Shown here one piece after another: positions 1-12,800 of a stretch of DNA of 64,000 nucleotides. This DNA comes from Copromyces sp. CBS 386.78 (taxonomy: Eukaryota > Ascomycota > Sordariomycetes > Sordariales > Sordariaceae): positions 310,001-374,000 of the forward strand of contig MU839105.1 of NCBI GenBank assembly GCA_030685235.1, written 5' to 3'. Both the position numbers and the translations under genes were made by a program. Every line of letters starts with the position of its first letter. Position 1 is the stretch's first letter. The notes below the pieces were generated by a model. It worked only from the letters and a program-made list of their open reading frames with translations, was not told where the DNA came from and made no database searches.

Positions 1-1125
1 CGGCCCGCTTCCCGTTCTTGGGTCAGTTGGTCTCGCGGAAGGAAATTCGAAAAATGGTTGGGGGAGGAAGGGTCGAAGGAGGGGTAGGTGGCCAGCGGAG
101 GGGGGGTGGTGGTGTTGATGCGGTAGTTGAGGTCGCCGGCTAGGAAGAGGTGGGAGGATGGTTTGAAGATGGAGATGGATTGAAGGGCGGAGGCATGTTT
201 GGATTTGAATTGGGAATTGCTTGAGCTTAGAAGGGGTTGGGCGTCGGAATCATGATCGCCTCCGTAGGCAAGGTCGTCGTCGTCGGCGTCGGCTGAGCTG
301 CTGCTGTCCTGCTGAGTAGTAGTATCAGGCGCGGTGTCCCCCGCCCCCGACCTATCCGGCGTCGCCCTCGCTGCCCGGCTCTCAGCTGAAAACTCGCCCT
401 TGGGCAGAACCTCACGCGGATTAGCAAACGTCAGACCAGACACGATGCTGCGCCAGTTGGCGTTGCGCTTCTTGAGGTTCCATTCCATCGCAGCCAGGTG
501 TGTCGCCACAAAGGTGAGTTCCGTCGTCTTTGGTTCTTCCGTCGTTATCGTCGTGTCCTTGCCATCGCTCCAAGTAACCCGCAATCCTACCGCGCCCTTG
601 TTGCCCATGTCCGCAGCACCAAATCCACACTCTGCTTCTTCGATCTGCTTGATCTTGGAGGGGTCGCGGGCGAAGAGCAGGATAGCTGTCATCCCTACGT
701 TTTTGGCCCGGACGAGGGTGTATGGGTCACCACCATTACTAACGGCACCATTACTGCTAGTGCTTGTCCCGTAATTATCGTCGGCCTGGTCAAGCAGCTG
801 CCCAGCCGCGAGGTTGAGCGCCTCTGCGTACCGGGCGTAGTACGGGTTCAAAAAGTAAGGGCCGATGAAGGAATAAGCTAGGGGTGCTACTTCTTGTAGA
901 GAGCTGGATATCAATGGTGAGCAAATGTCATTACATCACTTTGGGCAGAGAGATTACTCACAAAACAACCACATCTGGCAACGCATTCCCATTTCCAGTC
1001 CCCTTCCTGGCAGCACCTTGCGCCGACAGCGCCGCCTTCAAGTGCGCAGCCCAGACCGCGACATTGATGAGGTTCTTTGCACAGTTGAAAGTGAGGATGA
1101 AGAGGTCGATGGTTGAGGGCGTCAT
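1..1125 (-). CDS. Inp54-like inositol polyphosphate 5-phosphatase, 3' end cut by the window
   Basis: Probably removes the 5-phosphate from phosphoinositides or inositol phosphates (exonuclease/endonuclease/phosphatase fold). Exon 1 runs 1125-962 and exon 2 starts at 903, joined by a 58-nt intron (961-904, GTGAGT..CAG); the splice keeps frame through codon TT|C. The N-terminus opens with LFILTFNCAKNLINV, then SLQEVAP, the usual first active-site block (Asn in TFN, Glu in LQE). Further on, KGAVGLRV, FVATHLAA and AGDLNYRI are in the family order; the last is the catalytic GDxN(Y/F)R motif, near residue 325. About 355 residues are present and the frame is still open at base 1, so the final catalytic His block lies outside. 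An Asp-rich, Ser-rich insert (near residues 255-290) separates the core motifs. Family assignment is strong; substrate and the Inp54 subgroup are inferred from the short N-terminus. Confidence 0.85.
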
Positions 1126-3385
1126 TTTCGCGATCGCGGAGGGTCGCGGAGACGCGCCTGTTGCTGTGACTGTGAGTGTTATTTGTGCCCGTGGCGTAAT
1201 GCGGGTTTGTTGTTGGTGGTCCAGTTTTCACAAGTTGAAAGATGGTGCAGCTGTCAGTTGTTGGAGAAAAGCGCACCGAATAGTATGTCAAGCAGACGTA
1301 ACGTCGATGTATATGTATGTTCGATCGATCAATGTGCACCAAAAGTCAAGTCTAGAACCGAGTCCTCCGGAGCACAACAATTGTCTCGTGAGTAAATTGT
1401 ACGCTGCGTTTAAGTTATGTTGCGCACGGAAAGGTTAAACTTCTTTGTCATATATCGGCTGATCCAAAAGTTGTTGAGGTAGGTATCATCAAGTGGGGTT
1501 CCGAGCGTGGCTTGGCTGGGACAAAATGTCTTGATTCCCTGCTGCAGTGCCGTTCGGTGATCCAAGACGAGACGAAAGTTCAGTCAGATCCGACGATCCA
1601 ATTGGCGGGACGAAATAGGGATTCCCTTGGCGTAGGTTTTCGAGGAAGGCCTCCGAGTTCTTGAGTCGAAGTGTTGAGGTTTCTTTGAGTCTTGAAATAT
1701 TACACAATTGGATAGCTCCGGCGATAGTGTGGCTGAGCAGAGCACTTGTCTTGAAGTGCTGAAAGGTTAAAGCAGGCTAGAGTCCTATATGAATAACAAT
1801 TGCATCCGGGGCAGGTACATTCAGAAGCCGCAAACCATAAGAAGTGCTGCATCTTCTTTATATCCATTGAAAAGAATTTCATGTTTCCATCACCACGGCA
1901 CACATGCCCTCATGCCATGGTAAGATCTAAAATGTTGTGATTGGGCCAGAGGTGTGACGTAGGTAGTACAGCCTCATTCAGACACCGCTGTTTTGCTTTT
2001 CTTGGACCAATTCGGCCAGCCCGTACACGCATGCTGGTAATCAAGGCTGAGCAGTCTGTGGCTTCACCAGCACAACTTAACGTACAATTCATAACCCCAT
2101 TTGGACAAAGAATTAGATCAGATAACGGCAGAACCGGCACGATTATCTTCCTCATGGAAGGTAAAAGCACACTGACACAACGTCGGCGACAGTCCAAAAG
2201 GGTTAAAGATATGAAAACTGTATTAGGAGAACTAGCTTCAATTCTACGTTGCCCGGACTCTTCCCATGTGGTGAATACCAGTCGTTTCCGTCTTGTCTCC
2301 ATGATGTCAGCCAGTTCCCCGGAATATCCCAAGGTCAAAGCTCTCCCACGAAAGCATCGCGGCTAGATGGTGCCCTTCTCCATATGCGTTGCTCGTGAAA
2401 TTGTCGGTTTGGGTACGAGGTCGTGAAGGCATATCCGTCGTGTCGTAAAGGAGAGCCATTCCAGGAATCTTCGAACGGAGCTGAGAGGCTATCTTTGCTT
2501 GCCCAACCTAGAGCCTCCAGCCGATCTCAGTTGACAAGACCCCACCGTGTCACTGGGCAGTAGCCGCGTCACGGATCTCCGTCGACTGGGCGGAATCTTG
2601 AGCACATGGATGCCATGGACCAATGACCATCCCGTGACCTGAACTCTGCTACATGATACCAAGCTAATACCAACTGACCAACGAGTGATGTATATGACTT
2701 TCGCACAAAGGTGTAACGCTTCGTCCCCTAATGCCTCCCCACAAGCGAGACCCGATGCGAGAGAAATGACACACCAAAAGGAAATCGTGCATAACAGTAA
2801 ATGAAAGCAAAACAATGGGAAACGGGATGCCGACTGGGAAGATGCTTATTGTTATCTCGCAACGACATGACTCGAATGAGACTTTTGCCATGAATGACCC
2901 GTCTCGATCAAGCCGTATCTCGTGACCGCTGCTGCAATTCCGATGGCATTTTGAACCTCAACCCGTAGAAAGGCCAAGGTCTCCAACTTCAGCACCCCGG
3001 AAATCCGAGATACTGGGCATGCCGTTCGTAAGGTCCCCGGTCAAACAGCAGCATAACAGTATCGACTGGGAATCGAGCTGCATTACTGCCATGAACCGAA
3101 GAACCGTCCGAGCCATGAATAAGGGCAGTAACTGATAGAGATGTCGAAGAACGAAGAGAAGCAATCTGTCGCAAGTAATCCGTCTGGTTGGTCGAGGAGA
3201 TGCTTCGGTCGTTGGTGCTGGCCAGGTACAGCCATCCGCTTCCACTTCATCCAAACTCTCGGTGACATGGGTGACTGAGAGGCGGGTGCAGGAATCAAAC
3301 CATTTGACCGATGCGCAATCTGCTACTCCAACAACCCGCCGAAGATAATGTTCCAAGTAGATACCATGTGCGAGCATCCGCGGTC
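1126..3385. other. intergenic DNA between a 5-phosphatase promoter and the CK1 3' end
   Basis: No coding region is supported here. Two overlapping frames of about 140 codons near 1910-2366, one per strand, have no recognisable domain. The stretch must hold the promoter of the leftward 5-phosphatase gene and the 3' UTR and terminator of the leftward casein kinase gene. Base composition is balanced and no repeat was seen. Confidence 0.5.
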
Positions 3386-4733
3386 TCATTCCATAGGACG
3401 ATACCTGCCGGCCACATGTCCGGAGCCAGCGCCTTGACCTTTAGCAGCCGAGCGCAGCCTATTATCGCAAACTGAACGTCAGCCATCATGTCAGCATTCT
3501 ACCTCCGGCCAGCGTTATTGGGTACACCAAACTCGAAGGAAATATGATTCCTTACTAGGAATGCAGGGCTAGGCTGGCAAACTCACATCCTGTCGCTACC
3601 GCCGACGGCACGGCTGGTCTCAGGTGTCTCGCCGGTCATGGGCTTCCTGGTTCCGCTCCTCAGAGCCTGCTGAGGGTCCTTACGAGCAGCAGCTTGGGCC
3701 GCCTCCTTGGAATCCGCAGGCTGGGGCTGGCTAGAGTTGCCAGCAGCCTGCTGGATAGCCTGGGCGTTCTTCTGGTACTTGTAGACGGTCCAATCGAAGA
3801 CGTAGTCGTACTGGAAACCCTCGCGGACGAAGAGATCGCGGAAGATCTTGCGCAGATAGCTGTAGTCGGGCTTGTCATCGAAGCGGAGCGAGCGAGTGTA
3901 GTTGAGGTAAATGGCAAACTCGTTGGGGAAGCCGCGGCAAAGGACCTCGGTGGGAGTGGTCATCTTCTTCTCCATGATACGATCATACTTCTGCTTCTTG
4001 GTGGCAGCCTTAAGACCCTGCCACGGGAGTGAGCCGCGGCAGAAGTAGAGCATGACATAGCCGAGAGACTCCATATCGTCACGGCGAGACTGCTCGACGC
4101 CAAGATGGGTGTTGATAGAGGCATAACGGGCAGTGCCAGTGAGGTTCTTGTTCTCTCTGTAGGGGATGTGGAAGTGAGTCTTGGGATCTCTGTACTTCTT
4201 GGCAAGGCCAAAATCGATAACATTGACCTGGTTGCCACGCTTGCCAATACCCATGAGGAAGTTGTCGGGCTTGATATCGCGGTGAATGAACGACTTGGCG
4301 TGGATGTACTCGATGCGGGAGATGAGCTGATCGGCAAGCAACAAGACAGTCTTCAGAGAAAACTTGCGGTTGCAGAAGTTGAACAGATCCTCCAAACTGG
4401 GGCCAAGGAGATCAAGGACCATGGCATTGTAATCACACTCGGTGCCGAACCAGCGGACGAAGGGGATGCCGACGCCACCGGCAAGAGACTTGTAGACGCG
4501 GGCCTCATACTCAAGCTGGGGATGCTTGGCCTTGACGCTCTCGAGCTTGATGGCAATCTCTTCACCGGAGATGATGTTGGTGCCGAGGTAAATATCACCG
4601 AAAGAGCCAGAGCCGATCTTGCGACCGATCCGGTACTTGTTACCGACGCGGAGATCCTAGCCTTTTAGTTAGCAAGATGCAACATTCAGCGTTTGAGGGA
4701 TATCGACGGATAAAGGCGTACCATGGTAGTCAT
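3386..4733 (-). CDS. ck-1a: casein kinase I (CK1), clock-associated Ser/Thr kinase
   Basis: Monomeric Ser/Thr kinase of the CK1 delta/epsilon-like group. In Neurospora, CK1a binds and phosphorylates the clock protein FRQ (established knowledge). A 12-nt first exon (4733-4722, Met-Thr-Thr-Met) is joined across a 65-nt intron (4721-4657, GTACGC..CTAG) to exon 2 (4656-3587). The glycine loop GSGSFG is at residues 19-24, ATP-binding Lys41 in AIKLE, catalytic HRDIKPDN from 129, DFG at 152-154, and the CK1 signature [11 protein letters not shown] from about 160. Exon 2 can end at an in-frame TGA (3585-3583). However, GAT|GTGAGT at 3586 is a consensus donor, and splicing to AG at 3460-3459 gives a tail beginning MLRSAAK and ending at TGA 3388-3386. 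The total is then 384 aa, the length I recall for the Neurospora enzyme. Family is certain; the 3' intron is inferred. The tail is Gln/Ala-rich and probably regulatory. Confidence 0.93.
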
Positions 4734-6650
4734 GTTGGCGGTTGTTTGGGGAGAAAGACGGATCCCAGAAGATCAGTAACTGTATCCGATGGAGAGCAGT
4801 CAGTAAAAGAGTCATTAAGGCACGCATACGTAATGATGTCGAATGCTGAGCTATCAAGATATGATCGGTGTCGTCCCAGGTGTTTCTGCGGGAGTCCATG
4901 CCCGGCTCGGCCATGGTAGGTTGTTCGACTGATCCGAGAGGTGGCCTATTTGGAAATGATGACGGCAACATTTCCAGGGACCTCAGTAGACAGGTCCACA
5001 TCGTGCATCGCCCTGGAACAGCGCCTGGAGGGCATGGTTGGCAATGGTACCACTGCCCATCAGGGCCATGTCGACACAAACGCGTCCAACAATGACCTCG
5101 GCGACGCCGACACTGTTGGTGATGATTGTATTGATGCCATTCCCGTCATCATGCCAAGCAGGTTGTCGAAGCTGTTGAGCAGCCTACCAAGTCGGTGTCG
5201 TTGACCGATGGCGAAGGTGTGCATCCAGGTGGACAGTGAGCAAAGGCGGCCAGCAAGGGCAGATTCGTTGGCAACCGAGCCAACAATCAGCTCACCGATA
5301 CATGGCGGCAGCTGAGTGGAACCACCACAATTGCGTTGTAGTAACCTCCCTCGCTCGTTGGGGACGACGACCCGTCTGACGGAAATGATGATAGAATTTT
5401 TGACTCACTCTTCGGCGGGATGTGTTCTCCTTTTGTAGACGGTCGTTGCAGACCGGATGCTGGGCTTGAGGGTCGTCGGGACCAGGCTGATAATGATTAA
5501 TCGAGAGGGGCGTGCGTGCCGAAGAAGGCTGCTTAGTGATGTTGGAGAGCGTGTCGGGGGCGACTGAAATGCAGCTCAATCTGTACGGGTATGTGTTAAA
5601 ATGCAGTCGAGACGAAGCGTGCAGCAGACAGATGATGGACACGGGCTTGGTGTTGATGTATGGTGCAGCATGCGGGAAAAAAAGAAGAGAAAATGTGTTG
5701 GTGGTTGGGGTATGTTCTCTTACCGTCGTCGTCGGCGCCGGGGAGTTTTAGGTCGTCGGTGGTGAGACGGGGGGCGAGGGAAAGGGCGATGAAAAGGGAA
5801 ACGAGACGGCGAGAAGGGAGGAGGAAGAGGCAGTTTGGTGACTGCCCGTGGGACCGACTGGGACTTCTGGGCGGGCAGCCAACCGACCTGGGGACTGGGG
5901 ACTGGCAGGATTTTGAGACGCCAACGCCAAGTGCCAGCCAGGCTCGCCAGGTCCAGCCAGCGCGCGCTCTTTTGGTCTGGTGGGCGTGGTCTTGGCGACA
6001 CCCAGCTGGCGAACTGAAGTGAAGGACCCATGATCCACCACCATCCACAGTGCCACAATGCGGGCCAGGCAATGAACAGGACACAGTGCAAGGCGAGTGA
6101 GATGGCGAAAAATGACTGGAGCACCGTCGGACAGGCAAGGGCCAGGCGTCCCAGGCCTGCCAGGGCATTGGGCGGACGAGGGCGGAGTTGCGTTGAGTGG
6201 CTTCTGGGCGCGCCCTTTTTTCTTTGCCAACGTCCAACTGTCATCCAAAGGTCTCAGAATGCAGGCTTGCCTTTCAATTAAATCTGCTGATTTGCAGTTC
6301 CCCAACGACCTAAGGTAGGTAAGAAGCTGGCAACACGCTACGGGGACTGCGGGCAGGCTGTGGGTTCCATGCGGGTCCAGGAAGCGGACAAAGGCAAACG
6401 TGTTGCGGCAAGGTACCTTGATGCTGCGGGCAGGACCGCACCGCGTCTAACGAGAGAAGGCACACACCGGCCTCCTCCCATTCTACGCCCTTTCCAAATT
6501 CGAACAGGAAGTGAAGCCTCAGCTTTTTGTTAGGCAGAAACTGGGCGGGGCCCAATGGTCACAGACGAAGTGCCTGCCTGCTCTCACTGTGTTGAGAGTT
6601 TGTGCTGTTTGGCTTCCGAGAATTGAACCATTCTGACTGGTAGCCCCTCA
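4734..6650. other. CK1 upstream region, probable long 5' leader and promoter
   Basis: About 1.9 kb upstream of the CK1 start. Many overlapping frames exist on both strands between 5500 and 6320, but all are compositionally biased (Arg/Pro/Ser-rich) and show no domain. On the CK1 sense strand the stretch around 5700-5860 is CT- and CGCC-rich, as in fungal leaders. I infer leader, possibly with non-coding introns, plus promoter. Confidence 0.45.
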
Positions 6651-9600
6651 CCTTTTGTCAACCTCCAATACACCCAACTAGACTACACTTCAGCTTCATG
6701 TACAACCCCGAATCCGTTACAACAGCAATTGCGAGCAAGGCCTCACAAATGCGACATATATGATCCCATCCGATATCAGCCTCGGAGAGAACGGCACTTT
6801 GATTACGTCAGGTGCCCTCTGACTACAGCACTCAGGGCAGTCTTCAATACTCTTGTGAGACCCGACGAATAGGGGAGCAATGTCCCATCGCCTCACAACT
6901 GCATCATTGTGATGCTTAGAGACTATACAAAAGACGAAATGCAGGAGCTCTCTCCCACTATCTGCCAAAAGATCAGACGAAGGGACCAACATACAAGCGA
7001 GCCACACCGGGCGTTGAGCCATGAACTGTTCAGTCTACGCTAGGGTCCTGTAATCATAGTCGTCTGGAGTTTGGCAAACGAACCTACCTCTCGAACTGGC
7101 GTCCCGACAGCCTGGAACATACCGAACAAAATCGCCCTTCCTTATCTTCTCCTCTCGTAGCTTCCTGACCTTCCTCACAAAGGCCCTAAGGGTTCCATGC
7201 TAGATATGCAAAGAACCTACGTCAAATACTGGCAGCCAGAGGAGAGCCTATCAAAGCAGTCATGACAAGCCATCTCATCGGTTGTTGACGGGCGCTTACG
7301 CAGTGCTTAGAAGCCGTCCGCATGCTACGCGAGAACCTGCGGAGAAGCAGCTACACCGAAAACTGTCAATATAAAACTCAAAACCCGCTGTCGAAGATCC
7401 GTCACGGGTCTGGTGGCTCTGGTGGACCAAAAAGGGCGCACTGTGTCGTATATTTAGAGGAGGTTAGGCGCGGCTGAGAGGCCAAGCCCTCCGTGTCAGC
7501 GTCTCACTGCCCTTGCAAGTACTATCCTCGCCGTGACGACAAGCTATCGACTATCCGACATCATCTTTAGAGTCATTGGTGGGATACGTTAAAACGGGCA
7601 AAGCATTCATCCCATCTATCGCCGACGGGAAAAGGTTTACAGATATCCTTCCCTTGGTCATAGGTATTCGGTAAAGACAATCAAGTACAATACTTTGCCG
7701 CGCTAACTGGTCGTTCCCATGACAGTGCCCGGAATTTCAACTCCTCCCCTGGCCTTGCAGAGACTATCTTCCAACTACAAGGCGGTGTCGGAGAAAATCC
7801 TGTTCAACAAGCCCTTCCTACATCATCCCAACTCGCAGCCTTGGAAATTTCAGTGCTGAAACTCTCTACAGTATCTGAAGGTGTCAGAAGCCATCAAAAA
7901 CCTCATATAAACCCTCGTTCGCCAAGTTACGGAATACATCCGAGGCAAAATGGAGCCGGCCCAAGGTCCGTTGGTGGTTCGCCTCCGCTTTGCTGCCCAA
8001 AACGCGACCCAAGGGGGAAGACAAGGGTGGCATTGACTTCGCGTGGCTCGATCTTTGAAAGCGGCAAACACATCGATGGCATGATCCCTGCGCATAGCAA
8101 TGCCCAGATTACGAAAGTGTCAGTATCAAACGACATGCCATTTGGAGGGGCATTGACTTTCGAAGGCTTTTTTTCTTCTTATCAAATACGTACCCGGAAT
8201 GAGCGCTGTCAGCATTGAAAGCCGCTACACCGCCCTGACCGCCAACTGCAACGGCAACCATCACTGACCCTTACCCATGCCTACCATGCTATCCAAGGCG
8301 TTGAATCGGTAGTGTACCGACGGATACGGAAACGGCAAGAGACAAAGGAAGGCCTGGAGCATGCGCGCGATTATGGAAGCACAACGCGGCTTGTGTGCAA
8401 GCAAGATGAATGGTAACACCGGGCAGTTCAAATGTTTCACCGACACCTTCTAGATCGCGTTCTTGTCTTGGTATGAAAAACCAGTTCCCAACGGTTGTGT
8501 GTGTCGGGAGATAGCCCAGAACCTCCACAATCTCCGAGATCGCCAGCTCCAAATTGCCCGGTTGCACTTTCAGGGCACACTTCCTAGGTCTCCAGGAACA
8601 TACCCGACATGCGCGGCACCGAAACCTCAATGAAGTTGTTGGGAATCCGTGATAGAGGCTTTCAATGTCTTCCTACGTCTCAGATCGCGACCCATCAGTC
8701 TGTCACTCCTCATGATGACCTTCTAAGCGAACTTGGCCAATATCTCAATCGGAGACACCTCCCGCTAATGATTCACCATCAGCACCTGGGACAAGCATTA
8801 CACATAGCCCCTTCGGAGACTTTTAAAACACACCTCCACGGAAGATCTACCGCTCCTCGGGTTGTTTCGTGAATGTATGGATCTGTTCTGTTTCCCAATC
8901 ACCAACGGACAAAAACGCCGTTGCGTTGCGTCTCGACACTGCCGATCATTCCCCATTCCAAGCTTCCTTGCTTTCACAGAACAAATGTTTGGAGAAAAGA
9001 TCCTTTTCACCCATCAGCTGACGGCTTTTGATACAAACTGCCGTGGCACGCGACAAATGTGCGATTGGCTAACAAAGCGATCTGGAAGCTAGTTAGCATT
9101 GCCCAAACAACAAGGCAGAATGGAAGCTAATATCACTCGGATACTAAAAGACCAATCGTGAAGCTGCAAACTCTAGACTAGTTCTAGTGGGAGAGCAACT
9201 CTTTCGAAAACCCGAAAAGGCAAGACATCATTATTTGGGTGCGGGTAGCAACGGCGTTGGTGAGCATGTGAGACATAACTCCTAGCTACACCACCAAACA
9301 CCGATGACACTATGTAAGCAAGTCTAATTATTTACCCGTTCCCAAACAAAAACGATATCCATATACACCTAGGACGTTTCATATCCCTTGAGTTCTTGTT
9401 GCCGAGATGGATGTCAAATTTCCACAGAACAAAGAGACGAGTCTCCAAGGGAAGAAGATATGGATTTTACAAAGCAGCTACCAAAGTACATACTTGCCTG
9501 GCTACCATCAAATTCGCCTGAATTGGGCAACATCTGACTAAACACCACTTCCTCACAACATCAAACCAATTGGTAGCCCGAGCTTTCCGGGTAAATGAAT

Positions 9601-12600
9601 ACCTAGGCGACACGCAGTTGGAGAACGTCTCGCAAGCATCTTTATCACTGCGTTCTGGAAGCTAAGTGGAAGCATCGTTTAAGAATCTAAACCTCATGGA
9701 ATGTGTACCTGACGTAGCATGTACCTACCCTTGGCTTCCCATCGCGCTTCTCGGACGAGTGTCTCCCTATAAACCATATGTGGTACCTACGTACGTAAAC
9801 GTTTTGACACTTGCCTGCAATTTTAAGGGCAAGCGCCAAGACGGCAGGTGTACCGAACGTACCTGGATATCGACATGGAAGGGGTGTGCGGGACGGAGTC
9901 AGGGATGATGGGTTCTTCTCCTGACGGACGGGAAGTACCCTGGACTTGATACATCCGTTGAGAGAAATTTGATCTTCCTGCTATGCTCGTCATCATACTT
10001 AGCAGGTCGCCTGGGATGTCTCATATGGTGGAGTGACGCACTACGACCATATACAGACTGAGAGGGTCAAGACGGTTGATGGCCTGGTGCGTGTAAAGGG
10101 GCGATAACAGGACACTGCATCAACAAACCTCATGAATGAAGGCTTTCGAAGTGAGGAGAGAGTGAATAGGAAGAAATGGTATCTATTGACCACTATCAGC
10201 CGTGACGACATGGTGAAGCATACCGGATTCTTCACACGAGTGACCTCATCATCATTATCATCATCATTCATACACTTACCCATGCCCGAGAGCTACCCGG
10301 ATAGTGTCCACACATCCAATACCCATCCAGAGGATTCTACCGGTAAGCATGCAATAAAAGCCCCGGGTCATCATGTGTAAGCAAACCTCTAGTGCTTGAC
10401 AATGACTAAAGAGAAAGCTTAACCTAGCTGGACCTATGTCAACTATTTAGCTGGGTTCTCTCATCCCGATATGACATGAATGTCATCTTGGTCCGTTCTC
10501 TCACTGTCATGTTTCGCCAGTAATCAGCAGTGTCTCACCAGAGTAAAAAAAAAATTACGTCCTTGACATTACCTCTAGTGTACAATTTTTTTTTTTTTCG
10601 CATATTTATCATGGAGTTAAAAGCGGTGCGCGAGGATATCGGGTACGGTGCGGGAAGTCAAGCTCTTGAAATACACCCCACCAAGATAGTCGTAGACTAC
10701 CTCTATGATCGGTCCCACTCTGAGCAATAAAAGTCATAGTGGCCTTTGATAGGAAAGTAGGTACCTGGATGCTCTGGACAAACACATCTCCAAGGCTCAC
10801 TTGTTTAATGTCTCCCGGGACTGATGTCATGTGGTACAATATAGTAGGTAGTTACTTTATAGGTGCAACATGAGCTGATTATGGAGTAGTGAACAGACAC
10901 TCCGTTTATTCTTTGGGAATGCCATCAGTGAGACTGCGTTCTTCATCCAGCTGATGGGCTGGTGCAATCTTCCACCATAATATGAGGCTATTGCCACAGG
11001 GTTTGGTCGTATTACTCACTCTACCTTACCTTTCCGTGGGTTAGCAGGCGTAATCACTGTGCACGCCGGGTCCCAGCCGTCATAGCTATCAAGTCCGCTC
11101 AATACAGAGAAAACTGAACAGTTTCTCGGTGTCTTTGGTTTTCCTGTGACAGACGGATCTCAGTATTGCTGACGAAGATGATGATGGCAACCTTGATTGG
11201 TTGGTTATGATTCGTGATGCGTCCTTCTCAAATGCCGCGTTCCAATTTTTGATTCTTTTGATGTAAAACCATAGTGGTATGCTTTAACACCTTCATCTTC
11301 TTACCTTGTCTCTCTCTATTTATTGATGATGTTGAATGTTGAGATCTTGGATATTTCGCTTCAGAACTCTCTCGTCATGCTCTCAGTTTCATGTTGACGG
11401 CTTAAAAATTCATTCCGATTTATCCTGGGACTTATGGGAGACTCTGTCGAATAAGAGAGCATATTCACAGCCAACGAATCTTCTGACGTTGATCTGTCGT
11501 AGAGCTCTTGATCAGGACACTATGCTTCATCTGTGAATGAACCACAACAAAAAGTCATGACTGCTTAAGGGACCATAAGGTATGAAATAAGTGTGGCAAG
11601 ACACTAGTGAGCTTTTCTCTATTCTAGTACCTGTGTGCTCAACAGGTGGTCCTCTGTGCACACTTTGTCGAAAAAGCCCGACTATGTCTGGCGGTGACAC
11701 AAACAGTCGTAATATTCTGTGAGACCGGAGTGATGTGTGTTCCTGTGGTTGAGCTACCAAATGATGTCAGCTTACTACGTCTGGCAGTGCTCTACTCGGA
11801 ATAACGGCGGTGTGTCGCACATGGTCCTAATGTTCAACTGCAACCATAACTTCTACTGAATAACAGCCAGAACCCGAGCGGTTGCCCGTTTGATCAGTCA
11901 GAGTAATAACTGGTCATATCGTCACCACATGTGCCTGAGTGAAGGAGTACTTCTATTCATCCCTGACAGTCTGTTGAGTAGAACTCCACTGGATTATTCA
12001 CGAATCATGGTGTAGACAGAGAGGCCGGCATAGAGTCGAGGTCCGTCATCTAAAGCTGACAGTATCACAACGACATCTATGGTCTGTACCTACACTTTCA
12101 CTTCGTCTGTGCTCAGCGGTGTGTTCCCCGAAGGCAACATAGACAGGATGTCTAGACCCCTGTGACCAAGTCTTTGCCGTACCTGCCTCTTCCGAATTCT
12201 GCCAGCCGAGACTCGACTCGATACCTAAATCGGCAGAAGTTTAGAGGGATGAGAATAAAGCCGCAATACTACCTATATTTGAGGCTGCTATCGTCGAATC
12301 TTGGTTTGATATACAAATATGCTACCTGCAAGGAGTGCGAGTATTGAAAGGGGGGCCGGGATTTCTTTTTTGAGTCTCTGATTACCACCTTTAAGCTTTG
12401 TAGATGAATCTAGAGGGGATATGTATGTAGCCCGGTTTAGTTTCGGCATGTATCTCTCAAGCTGCTGCTGCCGCCTTTGCATTTCTGCAAGCAAGTTGGC
12501 GCAGAGACGGGGAGACGTTGAAAGAAAACGGCAGCGGCGCAACCTGTGAGGTACGTACCATGGCCGCATAGCATCCACATGGCCTAGAATAGCATCCGCC

Positions 12601-12747
12601 GTAGTGTGCCTGGCGCCTTCTGTATGCACCCTGGCACCCCCCCAAGGAACCTGAAATAAGACCAGGAACCTTGGAGTGTTGACCCCTTTTTTGGCCTGAC
12701 CGAATTTGATTTCTTTGTTTGCCCCCCTGTTCCCTATTGGCGGCTGA
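6651..12747. other. about 6 kb gene-poor, non-AT-rich DNA
   Basis: No exon structure, domain, tRNA B-box or 5S-like block could be supported. Frames of 60-125 codons occur near 7841-8218 (+), 8289-8630 (-) and 12288-12629 (-) and do not extend. Unlike the later blocks this DNA is not RIP-mutated: it keeps normal base composition. It could hold non-coding transcripts, very small or diverged genes, or decayed gene fragments. A short (CAT)-rich run sits near 10245-10270 and a T-tract at 10586-10598. Confidence 0.45.
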
Positions 12748-12749
12748 TA

Positions 12750-12800
12750 CCGTATTAACTCGTTAAACTGGCAAACCGCCTTCCCTATTTCGGTGCAGGG
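12750..12800 (+). repeat. left terminal inverted repeat, 51 bp
   Basis: Exact reverse complement of 15710-15760. It contains CpA and TpG sites that RIP could have hit but did not. Confidence 0.95.

Noticed and set aside
334..1438. Several plus-strand frames of 127-184 codons at the left edge
   Set aside because: They overlap the minus-strand 5-phosphatase, whose motifs and splice sites are clear; the plus frames have no domain.
1910..2366. Overlapping frames of about 140 codons on both strands
   Set aside because: No recognisable domain, no splice partners, and opposite-strand frames cannot both be real; left as intergenic.
4105..4668. 187-codon plus-strand frame over the kinase
   Set aside because: Antisense shadow of the CK1 exon.
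5596..6318. Frames up to 213 codons upstream of CK1
   Set aside because: Low-complexity, mutually overlapping on both strands, no domain; more likely leader or promoter.
7841..8630. Frames of 113-125 codons in the gene-poor region
   Set aside because: I considered a decayed protein gene (a VEVLGYLPTHTTVGNWFF stretch looks protein-like on the minus strand), but it does not extend and matches no family I know.
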